Notes under the pieces: generated by a model
What the model was told of the DNA's origin: nothing
The model's input: only the letters and a program-made list of their open reading frames with translations
The model's database searches: none
Part shown: positions 42,001 through 57,000 of the stretch, one piece after another
Numbering within the stretch: the stretch's first letter is position 1
Layout: the number at the start of each line of letters is the position of its first letter
Program-made: the position numbers and the translations under genes
Assembly (NCBI GenBank): GCA_008360955.1
Contig: LUCM01007175.1
Coordinates: 3,524-67,523, forward strand
Source of the DNA: Fasciolopsis buskii
Taxonomy: Eukaryota; Platyhelminthes; Trematoda; Plagiorchiida; Fasciolidae
Reading direction: 5' to 3'
Length of the DNA: 64,000 nt

Positions 42001-45000
42001 TGTGGCTCATTGGGTTGTAGAATGTTACACCGACAAGGACACGAAAACCCCAGGCTGTGCGAACATATGTCATGGACGCATCATGCTGAAAACACGGTTA
42101 ATCCCGGGATATTATCAGCTAGTCCTTCTGCGGGAGGATGGCTGCCATGCTTACCACTCGAAATCCAAACGCCGGCTGAAACGGAATACTCCACTTCACA
42201 AACTTCATACCGCCGATATGAAAAGTTACATTCTAAAGGATAACAAAAGATTTCAAAACTTGCATCGAACCGAATACCACCTATTCACAAGATGCCTGCT
42301 ATTAAACAGTGGGACTGCAACAAAGGCAGTGACAAGCCAAGGATATCTTCATATACATGCGTCAGTATTAGAATTGCAAACTAAAAGTAGGTTTTCACGT
42401 CCGGCGTACCCATACAAAGATGAATCCCACTGGTCAAAAAATACTGCAACTGTAAGTTCTCAGACTAAAAAAATTGACCGGTTTACAAACGAGAGCAGTC
42501 GCATTGTCTCGATTCTTTTTTTCTCTGTTCGCAGCCTGGATAGAACTTCGAAAGTCGAAAGCTAAAACGCATTACCGAAAAGGCAGGTCCGTCTATGGAT
42601 GGTCTACCTTGCTAAGTAACGGTGCGTATTGCCGGAGGGACATTCAAGCGAGATGTTAGGCAGCTGTAATTGCTAATGCCTATGCGTACTCAAACAATGG
42701 CAACGTGGAATCAGCGGGAGGTAGATAAGATTGAGAGATTGGTGTCACATCACAGCGGGCCGCTACCTGTGTGTACTTATCCACACATCCGTTCGAACAC
42801 GCCACACTACGAACGCACTTCTTGTCCCATTTGCTATTTGATTATTATCCTTTATCTTTTACTTCGTTTGTTAATGAAATCACAAGAATGGGGTCGCGGG
42901 CAACAGTGAGAAAGTTGACCAGCGCCAGGAGGATTCGAACCTGCGACTTTTAGGTCGAGAAGGCATGACGTTGACTGTCTGACCACCGTCAGTTGTTGAT
43001 CAACTGAGAACAGGACAATTTCCGGGAGAGCTTGATTTTGCGTGCTCCTATTTGTATGGTATTCTTCAGTTTCGACCGATTTGGGATCGCGTCCGCCAAT
43101 TACCTGCCGAGCAGTGTTCACTTGACCTTCAGTTTGATTGGCTTGCTTCTCGTATGTCGATTCCAGCAGCCGCAAACGAAAATGCAGACGTTCGCCGAGA
43201 ATTTGATTGATTGAACCGCTATTATCTGTGTAGAATTGCCACGTGAACCGCAGGCAGCTCTGCTGTCGTCTGGCTCCCTAACGCGCAACTTAATGATACC
43301 TCCACTTCAGTTCCCAGAACTTGAGTTGCCGGTTCCCTCATGAATTTTGCAAATCAAATGAATAACCGTAACTATGGGGTTTTACTCCTTTCGCTGTAAG
43401 CCACTTTGTGCAATAAAGACAACTGTTTCTCGGTTCGCATTAACATGCTCCGTAGGTATTCGGTTGCAGTGATACGCGATAGCTATTCTGTTGCTGGCGT
43501 GGATGAATTTTTGTTAACCTACTTTCCCGCTCAGTTCTGATCGCTTTCTGTCGGATCGTGAACAGTTCCGTTCCTCTGCTTCACGGTTGGTCATATGTTC
43601 GGCTGTTCTGACCTTCGTGTGATCGATCAAATGCCGCGTATAATCTGGGGCCACGTAACCCGTATAATTACGAAAATTTACAGTGATTGAGGATATGATC
43701 CAAAAAGAAAAAAGGAAACAGTCAAGCTAATTTAATTTTAAACCAAGATCAGCTGCGAAAAAAATTATTTTGTGAACTTCCCCGTCTCGGTTCTGCGTGA
43801 AGTGTTTGTACTCCTTTTGATTGGAATGCTAAGATTTCTGCATTTTGAGGGATTCCACTTTACCAGCACAATGATGGTTATTCGCAATCAAGGTTGAAAA
43901 CATGTCGAAGAATGCATAAATGGCTAGTGGATACACTACGATAGTGATGGGATATCACGTCTTCATTCATGGAGTCGCTTTCTTCTACCAAAATTCAGTT
44001 CCGTTATTTTTCGGATCGCGATGCAAGTTTGATATTCTCTTTTGGTTCGTGCTTTGGAATGCGACCGTGAAGTGTACACAGCCAAATTCGATCAATTCCA
44101 CGAGAAAAAGGTCCATTGAAACGAAATCAGGCGATCTGGATGATTTCCTTCCAATCTCTTTTTGTGGAAATGTTTTACAGGTTCAAGTTCGCAATAACCT
44201 CGGACTGTGGGTGTTTGAAAGAAGCAAATACCGCTCTTCCCCTTGTGCTTTATGCATGAGCGTATCGACTAATTACCATGAAAAGACTTTTATTGGGCCA
44301 TCCCATTGAACTTATTGTCAACGAAAGAAGAGCATAAATGTGCCACGTTATGCATCTAAAATCAAGTAACCAAAAACTCGAGACCTAAACTATGATAAGA
44401 GATTTCGATTACCTCCTCGAAGATCAGTGTGCTTGCACGGGAACAGATCAACAAGAGATAAATCGATGGTCTAAACTGAACGCTCAACGAGCAAGACGGA
44501 ACTTACTTCGTTTAGTGAACCAACAATCCGTACAGTTGGTGATTACACTATTGGCCGAAAAAGCTTTTACTCTCGATGATAACCAAATCATTGTAAACCG
44601 CGAAAATCTTTTAGTTCAACTAGAATATTTTGCCCTAAATACATAAGTGTGGTTTTCCGAAACAGAAACTCGTTAAAATACGGCCCAGCTACCTCGAATG
44701 ATGTAACTACAGTCAGTTGCCGCTAAGCTCACAGGAGCACCTTTCTATGATAATGAATATGGAATTCGCATATTGTGGGTAGACAATCCGCGGGCACCCT
44801 TTCATTCCGAAAAATCGATCTTGTAGTTCCGTTCAAACATAGTTAGAAATGCTGGGCTAGAACTAAAGTGCTCGGAATATCATTTTAAAAAATCAGCCCT
44901 CTAAGACTTCCTCACGATGCGACTCCTCGGAAAGAAACAGCCTCTATTGCGCTGCATTCTTTCATTGGTCTCAAAAATAAGGTTTCGAACAGGCCTTCCG

Positions 45001-48000
45001 TGGCCATATTTGAAAAGGGAAATTTTCGATTCGTCAGTTCAGCTGATCACCGTCAGCTTCAGATGTGACTTCATGGGACGATCAGTCAGTAGAATAACAA
45101 TGTACTCTCCTGGTGGAAATCCACGCCGAATCGATGAGAAAGTGCGGACAGAGGTCGTGCAGTGGCATGAGTAGCTGGTCAATCCTGCTGAACAGACTTG
45201 ACTTGACATGAAAGCATCAAATGTGTTTGAGATCCACTGCGCGACCTTCTGCTCCATACAGGACGCTGAAAATCACTCGTACTTTCGCACCAACCTGGCC
45301 ACTATTTCATGATGTTCGCTCACGTTACCGCAGACTGCATTACAAACAAGTACAGTCGGATTTGTTTGGATTCAGTTGTACCGAACCAACTGTGAAGTCC
45401 TCGATCCATAGTGTTTAGGGTGAGAGAAGTGCCATCTGGTAGGCAGTATAGAGTAGGTGAAGATAATAAACTGGTCCGCTCAAATTTTAGGCTTGTGTTC
45501 GACTATACATCGCTTCTCATTAATGTCCTGATTTGGGAAACTCTTGATAATTGTGTGGTCACATATGAAAGAAGCCTTACTTGAAGAGGAGCTACATAAT
45601 TATGGTAAAAAAATATCAGAGGACCCAAGAAAAATGTATGGAAAGGGAAGGGATTCTGTTGTCGTCAAGAGTCCTTTAATTTACTTCACGCGGATGACTA
45701 GTTGAATTTGGAATCACTGCTATTCATTGCTAGACGGAAATCAACGAGTGTATTACAATTGGCCTTCCAATGACATTTCTCTTATCCACTGGAATTAGTG
45801 CACACAGAGAGAAGCATAATCGGTTCGACTGAACACCGTAAGATAGCATATTTTAGCTTAGGAAGATGAGGCGCCTGAATTCTTTCCGGGAGATTAGACT
45901 TAAAATACTCAACAAGATCAGAAACAATTTGTAATTATCTCTCAAGTATGTCCTGTAAAAACCGAGGCCTTTAGAGCGAAAACAACCGACTCGCAATTGG
46001 ACAGGCGATTTAATTAACGATTTGCCACCCGGCTGCATCTCTCGGGATTAAAGTGCGAGCGACAAAGTTGAATTGTTCCCACTCCCCAGTGTGAGGGACA
46101 ATTCTGGTCACGCGTGAGTCATGACATGTTTCTGATGGGTATTCCCATCTTTTAAGAGCATCAACAAGCTCCAGTTTGTCATGAGGCGTCTGTCTCGAAA
46201 CCCATTGAAAAGCGTTAGACCTGCCAATCATCGTGCCCACTTTACTCTCAAGGGTAATGCTGACCAACGCACCTGGCTGCAACAAGTTATTTTATTCCAT
46301 TTTCTTCGTTCTTTTGGTTATCAGCTGATTGATGGACCGTCTGGTTGAGCAATTCACAAAGTGCTGACTGACAGATTAACCTGCTGCATGTTTTTCCTCT
46401 TTTGTCTCCCCATAAACGTGACCGCGGTCGACAGCGAATGAGATTAGCAAGAACCGATGCTCGTCCACATCCCAGATTCTGATACTGAATGAAATCAATG
46501 GCTTTTCAGCTATTTTTAACAATTTAGAAAATTGGTATTGGTTGCGATTCATGTCGATACTCTTTTCAAGCTTAGATTACCAACCGCTATTCCATGTAAG
46601 CATGCTCGCAAAATGAAAATGTAAACAGCGGGACTAAGCTTAAACAGTCAAATCTTTAGGTCCAAGGTCACGGCACAAACACTAGACTTAGAAACCCGAA
46701 TAATCATACTAAGAATCCAAGGTCAAAGCATTTTACGCATATATAGAGCACGGTCAACTACGCTTACGCACCGATGATTTTACCTAGATAGGCGAAGAAA
46801 CGTCTGTGATATAGGAATCAAGCTCAGCGATCAGGATTTTATAAAACCGTTAGCCATTCCCAACTAGGATCGAAAAAGCTAGGGAGTAATTTTGATTATC
46901 ACTGAGGCATCATGATGTGAATATGAGCAACGCCAGATGTGTGCACAGAGATGGTCCCATGGGAGAATCGGAAGGCAGTCGAGCACGTGAGTAGAGATAT
47001 TTAACACGCAGCCGTTTTAACTGTTTACTCCCGATCTCCGCTGCTCGTAAAAGTGGTGCCCATGGGCATACTCAAAGGCATCAAATCGCTCCTCTTAGTT
47101 TAAAGTAAACAACTGTTGTCCTGTCATTTTAGCCCACAATATATTATTACTGAACACGAACGTTTTGTAGTGCATTGAAAGCTGATCCGATGGACATATG
47201 AAACCACTGCTGACACTCCGCTACGTTGGTAGAGTGATAACTGAGTCTAAATTGTAAGCAATGTTGTACGCATTAGCCACCTAGATCTCCAGGTTACTGG
47301 GATGTCACCGCTATTCTTAGGCACATCTTACAACGACCCTCCCGTTTTGAACGATGAATTCAAAGTTGACATCGACAGAAGAACTAACGCGTAAAAGCTA
47401 GATCTTGAGCACATTATCTTCAAGCGTGATTCCTCGACCGTTATCATCAACACCATCACATCGTTGGACAAATTTGAAATTAGAAGTTATGAACTCACTT
47501 TGAGGTTTTCCATATACTGTGATCCGGTAGTGGGTGGTTTGGCCTCATTATAACTTTCTCCGTGCATTGTCCCTATTATTTCCAACACAACTTCACCTAT
47601 GGAACGTAGCAATGGATCCAAAATTGAAACACTAAGAGAATTCAAACTGGTCCTGAGAGCTTCTTGAATCAATTCGAAGGGTGTATGAGAATCGCTTTTG
47701 GGAACAGTTTGCAGAACCGGCAAATTGCGTAAACGTCGATTACACGTTATCTCGAGTTGAGTACCAAACGCGCAAAGAAGATTGACCAAGCGAATATTGT
47801 TTTGTTGCGCGACTGTCGGAGCATCCACACACTGTTCTGCAGATGGCCCGACACTGACCAAACCCTCGACCTTGGATGCGAAAAGAGCTATCATTTTGGC
47901 CACATTTTTGGATACCTAAACAAAAAACGAGAAAATCGAGACGATGCGTATCTTATAGGATAAGCATCAGTTACGACAAAACAACAGAAGGCGTGAATGT

Positions 48001-51000
48001 GTCACCGAGTTCGGACGTAAGAGGATGGTAAGGAACCTCTGTGGGATCAGACGAATGACATGGTTCGAATACAAAGCGACCGTGAAGCTGGGAGCAAGAA
48101 CGAAATGATCGCTGGTTGCACAGAATCTAGGACAAAGTTGAAAACTGTCCGGTTTTCCCGGTGGATTTGCAGGGCACGGCTCCCCTCAATGAACATCATC
48201 AAAAGGTTAACAGACCAAGATGGACTAAAGATGATCAGCAAACCATTCTAGACGTGCAACAATATATCCATACGAACTGGCAATCTAATCGGCGTGGCGG
48301 GTGCTAACCGCCCGGCGAATCTCATTTTTGTTCTTGTTTGGATGAGTGAGGACGGATTGAATGAGAAACAGGACGGTAGACTGAACATCCTACAATGAAC
48401 TATATGATTTTTCTACGTCATAACCACAACGCCCAGTTTGGTCGCGGCAACCCAACCCTCATGTAAGAAAAGTGGCATACCTATTTGTTCACATAGGAAA
48501 CTGTCTGAATCAGGAGACTGAAGATCCAGGTCGTCGTGGATGATTATAACGACAACACGGCTAAGTTTGTGATACGTTTTGCATCTTCGAAGTGTAACAC
48601 GCTAGTGCAGGACTGAATTGCCTCAAAGTCAAAACCCCTTTTGTTGTTAGGGAAGAACGGGTGAAGTAGATCGACTTAGTTACTTGAGCAGTTGTATCTC
48701 ACATGATGACCATACATCGGATGAATTGTCTTCAGGCATATAGAAGACTTGATCGACATTAACCGATCTGAGGTACCTGTGACGTCTGCGTGACATCCAG
48801 TCATCGATCAAAGGTTGAGTTTATACAGTAGCAGTGAGGTTGGCATTGATCCACGGCTCCGAAACATGGCCGTTGACAGCAGAAGAGATGTGAAGATTTT
48901 CGGTTTGGACAGCGTTGTCTTCGTAGAACATGATGGAAAAGTTTTGTCAGTAACTCGGAATTTAAGCGTAAGGTGTTGAGCCATAGGGTCCAATCTTTAA
49001 CAAGGTTTAATATGGTCGGGACGTTTTGTGCATACCAGCAGAATGCCAGCCTCCGAGGCAGGAAATGTTCGGGAGATGAGTCAAGGTGGCCAGTCGATTA
49101 TACGAAAGAAACATTTGGAAACTTAAACCAGAGGTTTGGTGTGTGTAGGTTCAATTAGGCTGCCGAGTTGAGGTCAACAATCCCCTCCTCCAGTGAAGAT
49201 TGGAAACAATTTTGTAGCCAGTGGCATTTACATTTCAAATTCTTTCTCCTTTACATAATCCCTCAATGTATTTCCTTACAGTTGGCCGTCCACTATTTCT
49301 CGTCGCAACTTTGTCTTTTAAGTGGAGGAAACACTTCACTGAAAATAAAATCTGATCATGACAGAAGGCACATGTGCGGCGCATCCTGGACGTCCGATTC
49401 GTCTGGTAACCGCTACTGCAAATACGCAGGAAACCCAGACCAACGAACAAGGTTGTGTTTATAGACTCCTACTCGTTTTACTTCACGACAATGTGAAGAA
49501 CTGAATCGATCGCATGAAAGATGGATTAGAAGATCAGTGGTAACAACATTCGTGTTAGATGTACAAACCGAAACCGGATGGAAGTGTTCCACTTAAACGT
49601 TTGTCCTTTCGTCTGTTTTTCAGCGAAAGGTGGGGCACGGCAGCTGGAGAATGACCAGGAATTAGTGCAGCGCATAGGGGGAGTGTGAAAATGATTTGTG
49701 ATTGACTCCGTTGAGTTGATATGATAATTCACCAATCCAGCTTGTCAACCTCCAAAACAATGCAGGCACAAAAGACTGCAGTACATTTTTTTACTTCAAC
49801 ATAAGGTGAAATACAGTGTAAGGGTAAACCCCATGGTCAAGGGACATACTATAATGGGGAGAATTGTGGGGAATATTCACGTAAGAATGAGTTTATGGAC
49901 CCTGTATTTGAAGAAGGGAAGATTGTAAGTGGATGGAAAAAGAGAAATTAGAGGGTGCTAAACAGTTTAGAAGGGGAAAAAAGTGAAAACTGAGAGAAGG
50001 AAGTACGACATTTAGTAAGAAAAATTTGATAAAGGTGACTAGCTGCCCCCGCGCGTGAGTAACCATTTTTTCAAGACCGGTTTTCAAGCGTATGAAATTG
50101 AGATGACGGCCTAAAAGAATTGGGTGTTAAACTAGATGCGTCCGTGTGTTGGTCTACATGTGTGTATTCGTATATCTTTATGTGGTGTTGTGAAGTGTAA
50201 GGGTGGATTTTAAGTCCCCGTTCCTCTGAAAAAGCTGCCGTTTTTGCTTCCCGGTTTCTCTCCAATTCCATTTAACTAAATTATCCTGCACCTCCGGGCT
50301 GTTTCTCTCCCACTGTCCTCTTTTTAAACCTCGTATTACCACTAGTAAGATCCGCCAAGCACTGCGTTCGCTGAACGATTCCAGACCAGCCGGTCCGGGT
50401 TGTATTCATTCCACCCGTCGTCCTCCTCTTTTACGTCGCTTCCTCCGTCTTTCGCCGAAATTTACTTTTCCCAGTGATTTCCCCAACTCTTAAACACGGT
50501 GATTCTTCCGACTTTAACGACTAACGTCCAATTTCAAAAGTATTTGAAACTGTCACCTCAGATCAGCTGCGTTCGTTTCTCGAGCGCGATGAACTGTTGA
50601 GCGATTGCCAATAGGGATATCGACCTTGTCGTTCAACTGGTAATCTACTGGCCCTCGTCTCGCGCTTCTAGTCGCTTTCACTCGGCAACGACGGAGAAGC
50701 ACACCTGGCCTCGCTCGATATCTCTAATGCTTTCGATCGAGTTTGGCATTGTCTCCTGGTGAGACTGTCCACATTCGGATTCTCGCCGCCTTTCGTATGG
50801 TGGACATCAAGTTTCCTCAGCGAACCGTCTTCAGCTACACGCAGACTGCCCATTGGTTACCACTGATTTGGGAATTAAGACAGGTTCTGTAAGAGTCATT
50901 CTGTCAGTGGACAGCAGTTCAGTCAGAGAACGTAGAACCATGCAGTTTATTCTTTAACTGATCTTGAACACGTCAATACGTGGTGCTGCAAGCAAGGCAT

Positions 51001-54000
51001 TATGCATCAAAGTAAAAGTGTGCAAATCCAAACTCCGATAATTCGAAAACGGGATGGAGAAATAAAACTCATACCTTGCACAACAGGTCATAGTGTACCG
51101 TGGCGTAGGCCAGTTCGTTGACCGCGTTTTGTACAATACCGTCCACATCATTTGTGTCCGGGATAGGTGAACTGGTACTTGTTGTGCCGGAAAAAACCAT
51201 TGCTACACGATCGAATAATCGCGACAGACTGCGTGACAAATAGGCCGTCTCGAAAGGACTCAATGCACGCAGAATACACGCGGGTAGTTTCCTTTGTTGT
51301 TGTTGCTGTTGTTGCAGTTGTTGGTCTCGTGATACCGACTGCTTGGTCAATGGGGCATCGTCTGATTGCAAACCCGACAGATCCGAATCTGAGAACAGTT
51401 GAGTCTGCCTCAGTCGACGTTCCAAATCCATTAGGAGTTTTAGTAACTTCGGGTATTCTCCATGAAGAGGTTCTCTAATTTGTGGAGACTGGCTGGCCGA
51501 TTTGGAGAGTTGGTCGGATAACAAATTTGATGCCCACCCAAGAAAACCCTCGCTCTTTTCAAGGTCAGCGCGGAACTCCACCAAAGCATTGCAGGCGGTT
51601 TTGTGCGACAACAAAACAGAGGGATCCGACGACGCTGGGAGCTTGGATTCGATCAATTCTGGATCTAAATGACCGAAAATTAATTTGCAAAACGTAGAAG
51701 ACAAAAAAAATAACAAAGCAAAACCCAGCAGCCCTCATATTACAAAATGTTATCATTACAGAACTTGACGAAAACTTCCTGCATGTTATTAAATGCTTGT
51801 TTGTTTTTGTTTTCTGATAGAAGAATAATAAGTGAAAACAAGCACAGTGAAATCAAACATGGTTAATTGTGCGGTGTATCCCGGTCAAACGTAAAGAGTG
51901 GAAGACACCGGAGTCTCTGATCGCCGAGACATAGATGGGACTGAGCGTCAGTGCGTCTCACACCACACAAGAGCGTCCACATCCGGGATATATACAGATT
52001 TTACATACTCATCTTAATAGAACACACTACGAAGACCTTGACTGGGTAACCGTACAAAACAGCACAATCAGCTAGCCAGCCCGCTGGCGAGAGAAAGAAT
52101 GGAATGGAACATCAAACAACCGCATCTGTACTGATGGTCAGCCAAACACATCAAACTAGTAGTCTGTTCTACTGCTTCTATTCTTCTTCTGAAAGATTCA
52201 AGACAATAAACAGGGCAACCAATCCGTAAAACTGGTATTCGCACAAAATCGCCAAAAAGGTCGGACAACTCGACTTTCAAGCGCAGGAAAGTCCGAGATA
52301 CCTCCCAGAAATAGCGTCCTTGTGCAAAACTATTTTTTAAATTATGTGGAGCTAATGATAACTTTTGACGTAAAAAAGATCAACTGTTAGTTATTGTTAT
52401 AATGTATCAACAAGACAACGGGTCTAGCCACCGTAAAAAAGCGAATAGTCTTAAGAAACGCGTTCCTCTTCTTCCCCTTCCATTGTTCCAAAAAGATTCT
52501 GAACACTAGTGTTGTTTGCAGCTCGGATTGACGATAATCTCTGGCTCACCTTTGCCGGGCCACAAACGTTGCACAACCACCCCATCTGATCTGGGTAATC
52601 GACGATGATAACGTTTTAAACATCTCGTGACAAAAGTAGCCAATTATGTTTTCACAATACCTCCACTTTTAGATGTAGCACTAAAAACGACTTTCTGATG
52701 GAACTAAAACAATCGTGCACACAACCCAAAAATACAAGATTTCTATTAAGGAACATTTATTAAAACGAAACTATGACGGAAAATGGTAAACGATATCGCA
52801 ACACCAATATCGTATTTTGATTGTAGAGTGTACAGGTATAGGTATAACGAGGAAAGTTCAAAAACGGGTCATGGTTTCAAAACATCAATTTTCCTGTAAG
52901 CTCAGATAAGGACAATTGGAATATTGTACGTTAGCTATTCCATCTTTCCTAATTGCTGCCTCGCAGTCTTTTTTGGACTAACGTGAGCTTTCCGTCACCT
53001 ATTCTTATTGCGTGGTTCACGCATGATTGCAGTCGAAGGTCCACGTCCCCCAGTCCACGCGGCTCACTGCACCGAGGGGGAAACAGTATTCACGACGCTG
53101 AAACTTGTTGTTGCACAGAACTACATAAGGTCCAGATGAGTCAGGCGTGATAACAACCCAGGACAGCGAGTAATTCTCTGCCACCTACAAACGGAAACTC
53201 CATATACTTACCAATATTTAGCTGACTGCTGTGAACGTGCACGGAGGCTAGCAAAAGTAAGATTATCGTTCGAAGTCCCGTGGAATCCGAACTGGATTCG
53301 TTGCGCAACAGCTGATGCAGAAGCAACTCGGCCAAACTTGGATGCGAATCCAAAGAATCACCAATATGACAGATGGGATCAACTGTGACGACACCAGATG
53401 AAGTGTCCCTTTGTTTTAACAGTGTTAATCCAAGTAATCGACAATGAAGCAAGAAACGTTCCAATCGATCGATGGTACTATCCAAACTAGTCCACATGGC
53501 CACATGGAAAGCTGCCGCCTGTCCACCGGCCCCAGGCAATGAGGCGCGACCTGTGTAAAACATATTAGTACAAAAAATTAATAATGAGGGACAAGCGTTT
53601 ATGGGAGAAACATAAATGTATTGATGGGAATCGGTTTTTTCTGTACACATGAATTTGGAAGTCAAGCCACGCATCGTTCGCTGGGAGTTCCTCTAATCTT
53701 TGATTATTGTCAATTTTAATCTGTTGACATCTAACCGAGAAGATGACAAGCAAAAATAGGGCCAATGCTGACAGCCAGATCGCTTCATCCGGTCTTACTC
53801 GCCAATATACAAAATGAGGACGGAACAGTAGGTGATAGTCAGGCATACGTAAAACATATTCGTGGTATCGAAAGCGGCTGTTTGCAGTTCGCCTACGACG
53901 ACCCAGTAGTTTCAGACATGGTTGGTGCAATGCGGATTTTACAACGAGATCCCATCATTATTGTTGAACGCAGACTAGATGACGTTACATATCAGCGAAT

Positions 54001-57000
54001 AGAGCATCGATTAAAAAGCGAAGCAGACAATGATGTGGCTAGAGTGACTCGTCGAAAAGCGCAAAAGCAATCCACTTTGGCACTGTAATGAAGTTGGCTC
54101 GTCCGATTCGTCAGAAGCTATCAGTCGTAGAATTTATTATTATGCGCTCCTCGAATGAGTGTGTTGGAAAAGGCATGCACTATAGCCCATTAAACTTAAC
54201 GAGGGGAGAGACCGCAACCTGTAACTTGCAGTGACAAAATAAAACACTCGTAGTTCTAGTGTGATAACGAGCCGACAACAACGAATCGGCATGTACTACC
54301 GAAAAGACCAACGAATTTCGGAATCGAGTCTGAATATTTTGCAGTGTCAGCCAGTCACACATCACAAATGACTGACCAACACCCCCAAGCCGTTCAGATT
54401 GAAAAGACTCAAAAATGGGTTTATAAATAACAGGCATCTTAAAGCAGGTTTCATTCGTGCTCCCAGCAATCCTGAGGGACATGGAAGCATTGCTGATGCT
54501 CGATCGATACCTTAAACTTAAACGGGCCAACTACCGCTCGGTTTTCAAATTCTCTTGACAACTTCTCTATTTCCTGATACAGTTCCTTAATGTATCGTTA
54601 GGATGGTATGTGTTACTAACTAATCAACCACAGAGCAATTGACTAACACGACGTGGAGTTGAAGAATAGCCCAGGCCCCGGGGATGGAGTTCTAATTCCT
54701 TCGATCGAATCAGAGTTCTGTTTGTGAATTGGCACACTTTTGTTGCTTGCTTATTTTATCATGACTGGCTCCTTGGAAAAGCTAATTGGATTTTATGAGT
54801 GGTCCTGGAATTCCACAGGAGTTCCGCACAGGAGACATCCCAAGCGCCACTCGATTTCTTATAAAGATGCACCTCTAGCCTATGCACAACCGAGTGTGAG
54901 CTACGAGACAGAAGTGTGTTGGCATTTAGGTCATGGTGACTATCCCGGGACTCGTTCAATTTGGCAGGTGTGAACGTCAACTACAGGTTCACGTAGCGCC
55001 CCTTGATTGAACAGAAGCCCTTCGTAACCCTAGGATCAAGCAACAGATTTTGTTTACCAATTCTGCAATGGTTGACGTCGCATACCGGAAACCAGAAGCA
55101 TAAAAAATGTCTCAAGGAACAAAAGTCCATTAAATCGTCAGGTGCTATCCCTAACAGATGCTCAATACACCCCGAGTTTTCATTGTGGTCGACGACGAGG
55201 TTTCACTTAATTAGTGGTCGAATGGTTTTAATTTGTTTATCGGCCGCAAGCAAGACGTTCGTGATTGGTCGATAACTCTAGACATTACTTAGTGATATAC
55301 TATTGGGAAAAATTGGTGTTATTGTCCCTATTGACGAATATACAGGGAGTGATCCTCACATAACTCTTCGGCTTGTCATTTATCATCAATTCCGTTTAGT
55401 TTGCGCAATTACAGCCTTCTATTAACACGTTGTTTTTGGCTGTGACTCCGAAACACTGAACAGGAATGAAAGCAAAATCAGAAGATCAGAAAAACTACGG
55501 GGATGCAGAAACGCCTCGAATGTAAAGACGAGAATGGCCCAAGTATTTAGCCATACTGCCTAAGGTCTTCAACCGACGCCTTCGAAGACCGTGTGAATCC
55601 CAATCCGGCTATCTAACTGCATCTGACTGGAGCAATCCACTGGTTAAGATTTTTATACACATTTGCCATGTGACACGCTGACTACCTCGACGCATGGATG
55701 AGAAAGGAAAAAAAGTAGCCAACATACAGAAAACACTCAAATGTAATCTTCGGATCATTCTGATTCCACGGGAAATGGAAACCCAGTCACCACTATTCAC
55801 GGTTTGCCGACACATCAATCAGTGTCTTAGCCAACCGCTCGGCGAATCTTTTGGACCTCATACACAAAGATCTGAGGCACCTAATTTACCAAAGTTCACT
55901 GTACATTGCCCCATTTCACGCCGCCACGTTATCTAATGTGTGGGAAAGACGGAAGTAGGCACGGTATGGTAAACCAGTGTTCGCTCATTGTCCTCCTCTA
56001 CCACGGTTCGGATAGTACGAAGTCGTACTCACATCTGCATTAAATGAATGATGAATAAAGAACGAGGTTTCGATTTGGGCCAATTCAGTGCCCTTATAAC
56101 ATTTCGCACTTCGGACGGGCAAAACGCCTCCCAAACATACATACGCTATCGTTCAGACAACCGATCAATTCTTGTAATATATGCGGATTCTCAAAATCGC
56201 CTGCATATCTTAATTCTGAGAACTCTCTGACTGAGCAAGTATCAACGCCATCATACTCACATGAGGACACGGGTATCTTAATAATCATTTCAATGACAAA
56301 AATGAACAGAGGAAAGAAGAAATCGGGCAAACCTGCCAAACATCACTTCTCGTGGTAAATTCGCGTGAAAGACTTTCGTAAGTATAAACACAGTCTCGGC
56401 TATTCGCGCATAACCGACCAGTGGGAGGAAACACCACAAAACCATGCGGCTTAAAGAATCGAAGACCGTTTCCAGAACGGAGGACAAAAATCCCGGACCC
56501 AGGAGAAGTAATTCACTACAAAGATTAAAATGTTCCTACTGGGTGAGAATAAAAATTTATTCCTTTTAAGAAAACCAAGGAGTCAGGCTGACGGTTTTCG
56601 TTGAAGGTGATTTCCTTTTCCCAAAATCGTCGGGATCACTGTAAAGTCGCCGAGTTCTGAACTATTTCCGGTCGGTCCCGGAGACTGATTGATAGAATAT
56701 TCGTCTGGATATTGCAAAAAGTTCACCACATCTCGCACACGGCACCCGATTTTGCCGAGGCGGAAAATGGATGCAGAAGATCGTTAGTCGGTTGAAAAAA
56801 GACATTTTACCTGGACCCGAAGCTCCTGCGGCTTTTGGTTGCCGATTTCGTACACGTTGGGTGAGTTTTTCCACGTCGACTGCATCGACTAGTGTCTCCC
56901 GAAATTCCGTTTGCCATTTCTGTATCAACTGGACGACCACGTCGGACAACATTCCAAAATGCTCGAAAACCTGCAATAAAGTTGAACAGATAAGAGGTGG

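Noticed and set aside
42905..42990. Functional tRNA gene (leucine-like) on the minus strand
   Set aside because: The B box is perfect, but the acceptor stem does not pair and the anticodon loop lacks a base.
47757..47963. 68-codon + strand ORF
   Set aside because: Antisense shadow of the COG5 exon 47915-47499.
51167..51697. Two + strand ORFs with Val/Ala-rich stretches
   Set aside because: Antisense shadows of the large COG5 exon, including the complement of its polyglutamine codons.
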